From Mytilisepta virgata (taxonomy: Eukaryota; Mollusca; Bivalvia; Mytilida; Mytilidae), in NCBI GenBank assembly GCA_028015205.1, contig JAPWFG010000015.1, positions 1,860,001-1,924,000 on the forward strand: a DNA stretch of 64,000 nucleotides, in the 5' to 3' direction. Below, piece by piece: positions 1-10,035 of this stretch. Positions within the stretch are counted from its first letter, which is position 1, and each line of letters begins with the position of its first letter. A model generated the notes under the pieces. The model had not been told where the DNA came from. It worked only from the letters and a program-made list of their open reading frames with translations, and did no database searches. A program made the translations under genes and the position numbers.

Positions 1-22
1 TGTTGTTGGAAGGCTAAATTAC

Positions 23-380
23 TTAAGGATGATCGCTGGTCTAATAGGAAATAAATAGGATTTGAAATAGGTGTTTTAGTTTGAGAGAACATATAAATAT
101 TAAACAAATAAGCAAGGCCTTGAAAATTTGCAGGAAATGGGTTTTCTCTGGATTTTTCATTGTCTTTACTTTGACAACTTCAGTCTCTCAAAGATGTATG
201 AAAAATAAAAAGGATTTCATAAAATTTTGTCAAATACCATTTTAAGGTATATATGATGGAGTTATAAAAGACAAAATGGGGGTTCATGGGCAAAAAATTT
301 CATGTTTAAGAAATAGATAAAACCCGAGGATTCTGAAAATCTGACAAAAAGACCAAAACATGACCAGCGAGCATCCTTAA
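23..380 (-). mobile_element. TTAA-flanked MITE, copy 1
   Basis: Bounded by TTAAGGATGATCGCTGGTC and its inverted match ending at 380. Same family as 4717-5034, 22461-22862 and 29426-29835. The TTAA ends suggest piggyBac-type mobilisation (inference). No coding capacity. Strand labels are relative to the copy at 4717. Confidence 0.8.
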
Positions 381-430
381 TTACTCAGCATGGGTATCTA
401 TCAATAAAGATCAAGTATTTTAACTTGTAG

Positions 431-674
431 ACGTGGTGGATCATATCTTACTCCAATTTACTTACCAACAACAAAACCTTTTTATCTGTTGAAAAATCAT
501 TGGGCTTGTCAACGAGTGGAAGGTATGGTGGCGAAAGAACAACAATTCCTGTTCCCAACTAAAAATTATGTCCACATCGTTAATCCACCGTCGTATACAA
601 CTATAACAGGAAAGGGTGTCCAGGTAGATTTCTGTTACTACGAGAAGGAAAAGGTTGGAGGTGGCATTGGATGA
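431..674 (+). CDS. Possible 3'-terminal exon of an unrecognised plus-strand gene
   Basis: After an AG at 429-430 an 81-codon open frame runs to TGA at 672-674, and an AATAAA follows within about 15 bases. The frame is protein-like (YLPTTKPFYLLKNHWAC, NYVHIVNPPSYTTI, VDFCYYEKEKVGGG) with two Cys and aromatic-rich strands, and it is GC-richer than its surroundings. I do not recognise a family. Upstream exons would lie left of the window. A MITE (23-380) sits immediately before it. It could also be a retained pseudo-exon. Confidence 0.35.
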
Positions 675-775
675 TTTTTGTGAAAAATAAATATTTGACA
701 AATAATGCACTATTATTAAGTCCCCAAAACAGTGTTTTTGTTTCGTTTCTTTTCCTTTCTCAGTTCTTCTGAGCC

Positions 776-1219
776 ATGAACTTGTCCGAAGCTGATCTCA
801 AAAACCATTCAAGCGAACTTAATGAAACTTGGTACATAAGGTACATAAAGGTTTCGACATTTTCAAAATGGACGTCAAAATGTGGAAAAATTCAACATGC
901 TCCGATTTTGACGAAATTTGGTTTCCATGTTGATTATGATATTGCGAAATGTTTTCCGTCATTGAAAATTTTCAAAATGTCATCAGTTTTGGGAACACCA
1001 ACACGGTATTACTTGTTAAAAATGACTTTGGAATTGTATTTACATGTATTTGCTGTCGGAACACGTCATGGTCTACTGATTATGGGACCGGTTAACTGTG
1101 TTGGGCAACATGACGGGGCAATTACAGCTGCTTATCCTACCGAAACACCCACATTGGTTGACTTCCGGTTTTTATGTTTTTTTTTGTCAATTTTTAGTGG
1201 GGTTTGTGCTTTCCTTTAA
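776..1219 (+). other. Unrecognised 147-codon open frame, probably not a gene
   Basis: ATG to stop with no recognised motif. Its last third overlaps a degenerate copy of a dispersed mussel-type motif (1105-1220; compare 4487-4620). Length is the only support for coding. Confidence 0.15.
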
Positions 1220-1220
1220 A
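1105..1220 (+). repeat. Degenerate dispersed motif
   Basis: Resembles the 4487-4620 sequence (centred on GCTGCTTATCCTACCG versus ACTGCTTACCCTTCCG, followed by a GTTTTTATG run). I recall this motif as common near mussel genes. Confidence 0.4.
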
Positions 1221-1530
1221 TTGTGTCATTATGAAATCAACAGTTACATCTTGCATTTCCTAAGTATACGCATTTCCATTTTTAAAACGGATTAGTTTGA
1301 TGAAATCCCATTAAATCGATCAATTATACCAGTCCTGTAAATAAAATGACTATTATCTCATTATTTTTTGACTTTTCTAAGGTTGACAAGTTGAAATATA
1401 AATTGCTAAAAGACAACGTAGCTTATTAAATACAACCTTTACCTTGACCCATCATGTTTTTTTTCCATGAGCATTATGAGAGTACCTTGTTTAAACTTAA
1501 AGAAAATGTGTGAGTCTTCCAAGGAAGACA

Positions 1531-2495
1531 TGTGTCGCCTGCGGACGTCAAGTTTTATAAAAAATATTAAAATTTTCTAAAAATGAAATATATGCACACC
1601 TTTGCATTAAAGTTAATGCACAGAGAAAGTTTCATCAAATTGCTGTGAGTCGTTATGGAGTTGTTGAGGATAGAAGTTTTGAACCCTCCCCCCTTTTTTC
1701 AAAAATGTCAATTTTTACAAAAAAAAAACTTTTAATTTTTAAAAATAAAATATATATGCACACCTGAACATTAAGGTTAATGCACAGAGAAAGTTTCATC
1801 AAATTCCTTTGAGCGGTGATGGAGTAGTTGAGGATAGAAGTTTTTACCCCTTCCTTTTTTTCAAAAATGTTAATTTTTAGGGAAAAAAAATTAAAATTTT
1901 CTAAAAATGAAATATATATGCACTCCTGTGCATTAAGGTTAATGCACAGAGAAATAGAGTAGTTGAGGATAGAAGTCCCCCCCTTTTTTTTTTTGCAAAA
2001 ATGTAAATTTTTACAACAAAAAAATTAAAATTTTCTAAAAATGAAATATACATGCACACCTTTGCATTAAGCTTAATGCACAGAGAAAGTTTCATCAAAT
2101 TCCTTTGAGCGGTTATAGAGTAGTTGAGGATAGAAGTTTTGCCCCCCCCCCCCCATCTTTTTTTTTGCAAAAATGTCAATTTTTACAAAGAAAATTTAAA
2201 CTTTCCTAAAAATGAAATATATATGCACACCTTTGCATTAAGGTTAATGCAGAGAAATAGAGTAGTTGAGGATAGAAGTTCCCCCCCTTTTTTTGCAAAA
2301 ATGTCAATTTTTACCAAAAAAAATTAAAATTTTCTAAAAATGAAATATACATGCACACCTTTGCATTAAATTTAATGCACAGAGAAAGTTTCATCAAATT
2401 CCTTTGAGCGGTTTACAAGCAGTTGAGGATAGAAGAAAAGTGTGATGAAGCAAGACGACGCAAGACGCAAGACCATGCGTTCCGCAGGCAACACA
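1531..2495 (+). repeat. Tandem-repeat element, six units of about 130-170 bp, with inverted ends
   Basis: Units start near 1583, 1746, 1907, 2041, 2212 and 2340, each beginning ATGAAATAT and containing GCATTAAGGTTAATGCACAG. Two units lack a block of about 35 bp (TTTCATCAAATTC...). TGTGTCGCCTGCGGA at 1531 and its inverted match at 2481-2495 (14 of 15) bound the array. The sub-motif CAAATTCCTTTGAGCGG resembles the pearl-like cores at 15060 and 53600. Confidence 0.8.
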
Positions 2496-2599
2496 ATAAG
2501 CACATTAGGCATGTATATTCAAAAATTATTGGCAAAAAAACACAAAGTTGCACTCTGATTCATCTGTTCTGAAAAAAAAAAACAGAAAAAATATTCTCT

Positions 2600-2757
2600 T
2601 GTGAATGGAGAACATACAAATGTTTAACATCCATATATATCACAACGAGAACATGCTGCAGTGACACAAATGTGAACCTGCTTTGTGCTACACTAACACT
2701 CTGTGCTAGGTTTTCAATGTGCTGGTTCACGAGGTAACAGTACACAAGAAGAGTTAG
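2600..2757 (-). mobile_element. Degenerate SINE fragment (family B)
   Basis: Resembles the central part of the SINEs at 39056 and 40666 (GAGAACATGCTG, CCTGCTTTGTGCTA, TTCACGAGGTAACAG). Both ends are lost. Confidence 0.55.
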
Positions 2758-2800
2758 TTTTTGTTACTGTTTTGCTCAATAAATTAAAATTCTAATTTTA

Positions 2801-3629
2801 AAGACAAGAGAGCTGTCTGAATGACAGCAAACTGGGTTTTCCTTCTATTTCATTTTACTGAGTAACTTTTCTCCAACAAAGAAGTCAAGGGTTAAGGTCA
2901 ACATCTTTAGTACACGAAACATCATATTGAGGTACACTACCCACACATCAAAGATCTAGGTTTTAAGACAAAAAAGTTACAGGCGGGACATGATTAGAAA
3001 ATTTATTGACCTTGAGGTCAAAGTTCAAGGTCAACATCCTTAATATGCGACACATCATCTTAAGGAAACCTACGTACACAACAAATATCCAAGGCCTAGG
3101 CCTTAAGGCAAAAAAGTTACAAAAATGACCAATTTATTGACCTTGAGGTCAAGGGTCATTGGTCAAGGTCAATATCCTTAGAATGTGAAACATTGTCTCG
3201 AGGTAACCTACCTACACACCAAAAATCCAAGGCCTAGGTCCTTAGACAAAAAAAGTTACAAAAATGACCTATTTATTGACCTTGAGGTCAACGGCTAAGG
3301 TCAATATTCTTGGTACGCGACACATCAACTTGAGATAACCTACCTACACACCAAAAATCCAAGGCCTAGGTCTTTAGATAAAAAAGTTACAGGCTGGACA
3401 CGAAGATGATCTAAAATGACCTACTTCTTCACCCTAAGGTCAAGGGTCAAGGTTATAGGTCAACATTTCTGAAATATGACACATCGTCTTGAGGTGAAAT
3501 ATCCACATACCATAGATCTAAGTCTTAAGAGAAGAAAGTTATAGGCCGGACACGACTGGCAGCGGCCTGCCGGCCCGCATTCACCAATTCAATAACCAGA
3601 TTTTTCCAGAGGAAAAACCCGGTTAAAAA
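2801..3629 (+). mobile_element. Pearl/HINE-like element with five core repeats of about 130 bp
   Basis: A left palindrome (GCTGTC tgaat GACAGC) is followed by about five units (near 2870, 3003, 3134, 3273, 3413) carrying TTATTGACCTTGAGGTCA. The right end is a hairpin (TTTTTCC aga GGAAAAA) then GTTAAAAA. This matches the pearl/Helentron-associated layout recalled from bivalves. Confidence 0.6.
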
Positions 3630-4486
3630 TGGATCAAAGAATCAATTGGCTGGGTTACATTACTTAACAATGACTAAGGAGTGGAAATTTGTAAATGTTA
3701 TTGTTATTGATGAAATGACGACTATAAGAATATGTAACAGCAACATATGTCCAATATATATACAAACATTCTACCAAGTTGGAAGGCTCTGGATTGAAAA
3801 CTGTATTAGGAGATCATTACACAAAATAGGTATCCTCCTTTCCCTGCCCACCCGACATTCACCATACTACATGTATAAGCCAGATTTCACTCCATGTAAT
3901 CGGACCAAAAAAAATCTACCATTTCTTGGAAATTAAATTTTTAATTTTTTAAAACATTTTGAAATCAGATATCTGTTTTCTTTTGTACAGCAAAAATAAA
4001 CTTCAGTGACTGCAAAAAAAGATATTTTTCTCTCTGTAACCATTTAGGTATTATACTAACCAACAAGCAGAAGAGGAGCTTTAAAAAAATACACCATAAA
4101 ATCATTATTTTTTATTTAAAAAAATAACAATGGAATAGTGAAGTAACTCAGTAACAAATCTGAGCTATAAAAGAATAGAACCAATCACAACAAACCTTTC
4201 TAAGGTACATTCCTAAATGTCATTGCCAACATCAAATCAGTTGCAATATTATTGTACCAAAAACATGACATCTGATATTTCAAATGTAAGACTGACTCTT
4301 TTCACCATCAATTACCTCAATATCATTTTGAATTCTTAAACCCCACCTCAAAAATAAAATTACTAAACAGTCTTGACTTTATTATTTTATTAATTTTTAA
4401 AAGGACAATGCTAAATCATCAACTGACCAACTGACCAATTTTTAATTGTAATATTAATGTGCCAATGTAATAAGAATATTATTACG

Positions 4487-4620
4487 GGTGCCGTATACGG
4501 AGCAGGAACTGCTTACCCTTCCGGAGCACCTGGGTTCACTCCCGGTGTTTATAGGAGTTTTTTCTGTGTTTATTTGTTGTGCTTGTGGTTGTTCATTTGT
4601 CTTCCCATTTGTCCTTTTTA
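4487..4620 (+). repeat. Dispersed mussel-type motif
   Basis: Contains ACTGCTTACCCTTCCGGAGC, which I recall as abundant in mussel intergenic and UTR sequence. Not coding. Useful as an organism clue. Confidence 0.5.
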
Positions 4621-4716
4621 TCATGCAATAAAGTAAAAAAAAAACATTCTTAGCTTGTTACTATAGAATTATATTTTATAAGCATAAAAAATGCTGTATT
4701 TTTCTTATCAATGCAG

Positions 4717-5034
4717 TTAAGGATGCTCGCTGGTCATGTTTTGGTCTTTTTGTCAGATTTTCGGAATACTTGGGTTTTATCCACTTCTTAAACATTAAAT
4801 TTTTTGCCCATGAACCCCCACTTTTTCTTTTCTAATTCAATCATATATACCTTAAAATGGTACATCCAGAGAAAACCTATTTCCTGCAAATTTTCAAGGC
4901 TTTATAGCTCTAAAATGAGCACATGAACCTATATTTTTTTCTTGCTTATTTTTTTACTATTCATATGTTCTCTCAAACTAAAACACCTATTTCAAATCCT
5001 ATTTATTTCCTATTAGACCAGCGATCATCCTTAA
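4717..5034 (+). mobile_element. TTAA-flanked MITE, copy 2 (opposite orientation)
   Basis: Starts TTAAGGATGCTCGCTGGTCA and ends ACCAGCGATCATCCTTAA. The body is the reverse complement of copy 1, with an internal deletion. Confidence 0.8.
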
Positions 5035-6783
5035 AATTCAAACTAAATTTTCCAAACTACAATTTCTTGCTTTTGCATGTGATAACAGACATCAGTTATC
5101 TCCCTTTATCAAGTATCCCAAGGGGAATAATTGTTATCATTTCCCTTTGGTTCCAATAGCTGAAGGGAGGTTATTTTATTATCTCCCCTGTGTAATTTGG
5201 TTAAGGGAAATAACTTTTTCATTTTTAAATTATTTTGAATATTTCAAAATATTTTTTAGTAGGTGAACTCAGGGATGCCAAAAACTTTAGTAACTGTAGT
5301 GATGGTCACATTGAAATGAAAATCTTCTAAACTTTAAACTTCATTTCATATCTAAAATTCTGATTGTCAAATTCTGACTTAACCAAAATTAAGTGTAACT
5401 AGACATTGAACCCGCGCGAGCGTGAGAAAATAAGCAATTTTTTTTTTGTGGTGGCCATATTGACTTTAAAAAGTTTTTGCGGCCATGGCATTCGTGGAAC
5501 AGGAACTCAATGTGGATGTTGTGGCAGGCTTCCCATAAATTTTCCTGTCAAGTAGGTGGTATCAACTGATAGTTTCATGTCTATATATGCTGTAGTATTC
5601 CAGAAATGGATGTTAATGCAAAATTTAACAAAAGTCAATGAAGCGTGAAATGTAGGTCAACGTGACCTAATTGTCATACGGTTGTTCGTTACTTCCGAAG
5701 ATGTATCCACTGATGAAGTAGACTGTATGCCACGTAGAATTACCAAAATGGACCTTAAGGTTCCATCATAGTCAAAATCTATGACGAAAATACAACCACA
5801 TAAATTGTCAATATGTTTATGTTACAATTAATTCTGAACTGCAACTTGATGAAAAGCTTTCATTAAATACACATTTCATAATGCATTACCTTTTTCATTC
5901 AGAATAAATATGAAAAAGAATATGAATAAACATTTCCTTAGTGACGGATGAATTTTTCAAAAGATGCCGTGAGTTAAGTAGAGCATATTTTTGGAAAATA
6001 ATTGTTCCAATTGTTCATTGTCATCATGGGCAGGGCAAGCGAGGCTTAATTTCACAAATAAATCCAATAGACGATAAAAGCATTTTTAGTGTGTGGCTGC
6101 GTGTGCTTTCCACGTTTAAAAGATGTCCGAGATAAATTTCGTCATTAATGATAAAGATGACCATTTGTTAAAAATATTTTTATCTAGGGCTTACAGGGAA
6201 TTGTATGGTAGAGATATATTTAGACAGGTCACACGACAAATAATGTAAAAATGGATAATGGTTGGTTTTATCACTTTGTGCAAAGTAAACATCCGAGCAA
6301 TCCAAAAACCAACTAAGTTAGGAATTCCTCTGAACTTTGCCTTACTTCTTCATAATCTTCAAAGTTCATAATGTTTATAGTTAGGAGAAATTGTATAATG
6401 GTAGAAAAAACAATCCTGAATACATGAAGCGGAAACATCCCACTCGAAGGAGAATGTTTTTATTTTGTTTTATTCTTCTTCCGTAATTTCAAACAAAAAT
6501 ACATTTAAAATATGTGCATAATTGTTTATTTAAATCAATGTGTTAAAATGATGCATTCGAGAACCTTCTAAGGGATATGTTGGGAGAATTCATACCGGAA
6601 AAGTACATGCAAATTCCATTTGCACATAAACAAAACTGCAGTTTAAAATTTATAAATGCAGATTGTCAAATCCGATAATAACCTTTATAATCTGAACCAT
6701 ACATTGTTTATTTTGAACCACGCGTTTTGCCGCCTATTCGGCTAATTCGTAAATTTAGTGTTATAGAAGCATATTGTTAAGAA
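5035..6783. other. AT-rich intergenic stretch, no recognised gene
   Basis: Contains a fold-back-like region rich in TATCTCCCT/AGGGAGATAA (5090-5215) and a start resembling hairpin-element left ends at 5399 (ACTAGACATTGAACCCGCGC). A 64-codon frame at 5941-6135 matches nothing I know. Confidence 0.4.
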
Positions 6784-6793
6784 AAATAAAAAG

Positions 6794-7053
6794 TTTTGTT
6801 TAGTTGGGGTTTTATGCCGTTTTCAGCACATCTGGTTATTTCACGGCAAACAATTTTTATTGGTAGAGGAAGTCGGAGTACCCGGACAGAACCACCGACC
6901 TTCTGTAGGAAAATTGGTAATCATTGTCAATTTAGATCAGAGTCGAACACACCACACCACAGGCGAGATTCGAACTCACAACCTCAGTGTTAACAGGTCA
7001 TTGATCAATAGTAGTCATGACAAACTACCTAGACCACTCGGCCACCGAGCCCC
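6794..7053 (-). mobile_element. tRNA-derived SINE (family A)
   Basis: Flanked by perfect 10-bp direct repeats AAATAAAAAG (6784-6793 and 7054-7063). The tRNA-like head, GGGGCTCGGTGGCCGAGTGG, is at the right on the minus strand, with a box-B-like GAGTTCGAATCT. The left tail is (CAAA)-like. Confidence 0.88.
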
Positions 7054-7063
7054 AAATAAAAAG

Positions 7064-8772
7064 GTAAGTTATGGATTATAAGTGGACGAATACATTTTAA
7101 AAATTTACAACCAATAAATGGATGGCATAATGAAAATATATAGATATGGAATGCTGCTCGTACATTAGAAAACAAAGAGATCTATCAATAATAAATTTTT
7201 TTAAACTATAAAAATGATTACTTAGATGGATTCTAGGATCCTAAACATAAATAAAAATGGTCCTTTAAAAATGGATAAATATATAATACTAAAAATGATG
7301 AGAGTTTTTTAATTATCACAGTTCATGAGAATGTACATGTATAATATACTCTATATAAAAATAAAACAGTCTATACAATGTGATAAATAAGTTTTCAACA
7401 TTTAAGTCAAAATGGAATGCAATGTTATTTCAGACACAAAATGACGTGTTGGAAAGTTTAGAATGTGTAAAATACAGAAATAACGAAAAATTTAATATTT
7501 TATACAGATTTTGTAAATATTTGGAAATCTAGCAAATTATAGAAATCTTTAAGGCATCAAGTTGCAAAAAGATCAAAATCAGGAAAATTTCTTGCTTCTT
7601 CAATGTGTTAAAAAAACTTCATAATTCATGGAATCAGTATGCACAAAAATACATGCATTTAACTTTCTTTTCCTAGAATATGCAAATAAATAATAAATCT
7701 GGACGTTCTCAATATAAAAAATTGACAAATATAAAAAACAAATGCTATTTTTTTTTACCTGGCTTGAGTTAAAAATAACTCAAGTTCATCATGAAAAAAA
7801 AAAAACCTGAAACAATATCAAATTCATAATATTTTGCATCATTTAATTAAAAAAAACACACTGTCAAAAAATTAAAATATACAATGTATACACAGTCTAT
7901 GAATATAACTAAAAAATGAGACAAACATAACTACGTAAAATATTATATAAATTTTAATATAAATATTCATTCATTCTGAATTGTCATATTTGACTTATTA
8001 CAGTTCCATAGGACTGATGAAATATTCCATAACTGGACCACACAATATATAAACATGTAATTCAATTTTGCTTGTTGTGATTTCAGCAGTATCTGAAAAC
8101 TGACCATTATTTTTTCTTTGATCAGATATGTTGAAAAAAAATGAAACAAAAAGCTGAGCAAACCTTTCCTTCATCGCTTCAACAAATAAAAAATCCAGTC
8201 AAAAATCCTGCAAATGGATTGACTATTTAAATATTTTGTTCAATGATATATACGATAAAGTTCACAAAATAAAAACGACTTTTAAATAAACAAATTAATA
8301 CAATAAAATTTTTGACTACATGTATATCCAAAACATTCGACAAACTTTTGAAAACATTTCGGAAAGCCTGTACAATTATAGTGCTTCCTGCAGTGATTTT
8401 ACTATAAGATTAAAAAAAGTTCTCATATAAAATAAAATCTTATATGCATTATATATCTACAGAATTTATTTTAAATGTGTATCTAAAATATTTGTATTGC
8501 ACAAGAAGTCTTGATTCACAAGATACAAGTAAACAATGAATTTCATCATTCATCTTGCAGATTTTTAGCTTAAATAAATCCTTTTTATTGCATACTGTTG
8601 GTTTTTTCACAATTTTTGTCCAACTAAGTTGGAGCATCCTAAGGAGTATATATAATCTCTAAACTAAAATGAGTATTTGTATCTAATTATATTCATTGTA
8701 TTGTTATTTCATACTTTCTAAATACGTGTATTGTAAAATATATTTTCATTCAATGGTAAACCAACGAACAGC
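7064..8772. other. AT-rich stretch without recognised features
   Basis: I see no coding exon. A short palindrome CTTGAGTTAAAAATAACTCAAG-like sequence (9-bp arms) lies near 7763-7784. Open frames here are short and AT-biased. Confidence 0.4.
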
Positions 8773-9143
8773 TTAGGCCACATCAAAATGATTTTTAGTT
8801 CTTTGGATTTTTCCGCTCCAATTTTTGGATGATCTAAATTTTAAGAAACAAAATTTATGCTGCCTCATTTTGCAAAAATCCTGAAAATTCGCCCCAAATT
8901 CTTCATTTTTCAAGAAAATAATAAAAAAAAAAAAAGGTTCATCCGCTCCTAAAATTCGTAAAAATTGGGATTTATTGCAATATTTTATTTTAAAAAATGT
9001 GTGCGGCACGTAAATTTGATCCCCCTCCCCAAAAAAAAAACAAGTTTTCAAGAAAAAAAATTAAAATTAAAATTTTACACGCTCGCACCTATTTTTGCCA
9101 TCCAAAAATCCAAAGAATGAAAAATTAATTTGATGTAGCCTTA
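8773..9143. mobile_element. Harbinger-like MITE with TTA flanks
   Basis: TTA/GGCCACATCAAA at the left matches the inverted GGCTACATCAAA/TTA at the right. Similarity continues about 40 bp inward (TTCTTTGGATTTTT). A 3-bp TWA duplication fits PIF/Harbinger elements. A decayed relative lies at 17397-17560. Confidence 0.7.
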
Positions 9144-9381
9144 TCGCTAAGTAAAAGATTACTACCAACAAAAAAAGTTTACATCCAGAATGATGTACAT
9201 AATGATATCTAGTATATATGATATCACATTTCAAGAAATATTAATATCTCAATTTTCACTCATACTACTTGTTTTAGATACTGTTATATCACAATTAAAT
9301 TCTTGGACGGAATTTATTAAATTTTTCTCAGTTCATATTATCTTCACTTTAAACTTTCAGATTCAAACCATGAAATAACAG

Positions 9382-9387
9382 TTTATT
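9382..9387 (-). promoter_or_regulatory. Candidate polyadenylation signal AATAAA (distal)
   Basis: AATAAA on the minus strand about 530 bases past the stop codon. If used, the 3' UTR includes the strong hairpin at 9434-9506. Confidence 0.35.
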
Positions 9388-9433
9388 TGAGAAATAATTC
9401 ATGGTGGCTTCAAAATATCCTGATTTTACCACA

Positions 9434-9506
9434 GGTAGGCCCTTTATGCAAAATATTTTGCCAAAAGCAACAGTGAGTGGTAGAATATCGGCATAAAGGG
9501 CCTACC
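9434..9506. repeat. Perfect 16-bp inverted repeat (stem-loop) 3' of the TRPM2-like gene
   Basis: GGTAGGCCCTTTATGC at 9434-9449 pairs perfectly with its complement at 9491-9506 across a 41-nt loop. On the gene strand it lies in the likely 3' UTR. It may be a hairpin RNA, a regulatory stem or a decayed fold-back element. Confidence 0.85.
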
Positions 9507-9868
9507 TTATTATTCTATTCTAATAGGACAGTTTCTACAACATTTTGAAATGCCATAACATAGGTATTAAGACACAAAGATGTCATTACACAACACAAGT
9601 TATATATACTATGACGTCCTTAAAGCTTGTGCAAAACTTTACTATGTTGTTGTCAGAGAAGCCGTCGTACGTCTGTGATGTTGGAATCGAAATATTAATA
9701 TTTTACCACGGATAGACTGGAGCAGGTCATATTAGAATTGTGAATTACTATATCACAGTACTGAACGATGTTGAATTCAGGTTGAAAAAGCACATGATCA
9801 TAGTACATGTTACCTATGATATCATGAGGAGTGAACACTTTGACAATTTTTATGTTTTATGATGTTAC

Positions 9869-9874
9869 TTTAAT
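9869..9874 (-). promoter_or_regulatory. Candidate polyadenylation signal ATTAAA (proximal)
   Basis: ATTAAA on the minus strand about 40 bases past the TRPM2-like stop. Use would give a very short 3' UTR. An AATAAA at 9382-9387 is the distal alternative. No transcript evidence is available. Confidence 0.25.
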
Positions 9875-9915
9875 GTCAACGCTGATATGCGTCTTTGCCT
9901 ATGATTTTTCCTGAA

Positions 9916-10035
9916 TCAATAAAATGCAGCATTCAGTTTTTCTGCGACCAGTTTGATATAATATGCATGAGCTGCATGCAGTGTCAGATTTGGTGAGGCA
10001 GTTATCCAAGACACGGCCTCTACAGTATCACCAGC
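9916..10035 (-). CDS. TRPM2: TRPM2-like terminal exon 34 with stop codon
   Basis: 120 nt, acceptor ATTTCAG. It encodes [20 protein letters not shown] and the end [19 protein letters not shown], then TGA. It matches the NUDT9 C-terminus (W.D....L.LYA.H...IKLVAEK.....), so the domain is complete. Confidence 0.95.
   Translation of the reverse strand, partial: AGDTVEAVSWITASPNLTLHAAHAYYIKLVAEKLNAAFY

Noticed and set aside
776..1219. 147-codon plus-strand frame as a gene
   Set aside because: No domain or splice context, and its end overlaps a degenerate dispersed repeat.
5941..6135. 64-codon plus frame as a small gene
   Set aside because: No recognised motif, no start or splice context, and it is near repeat-like sequence.
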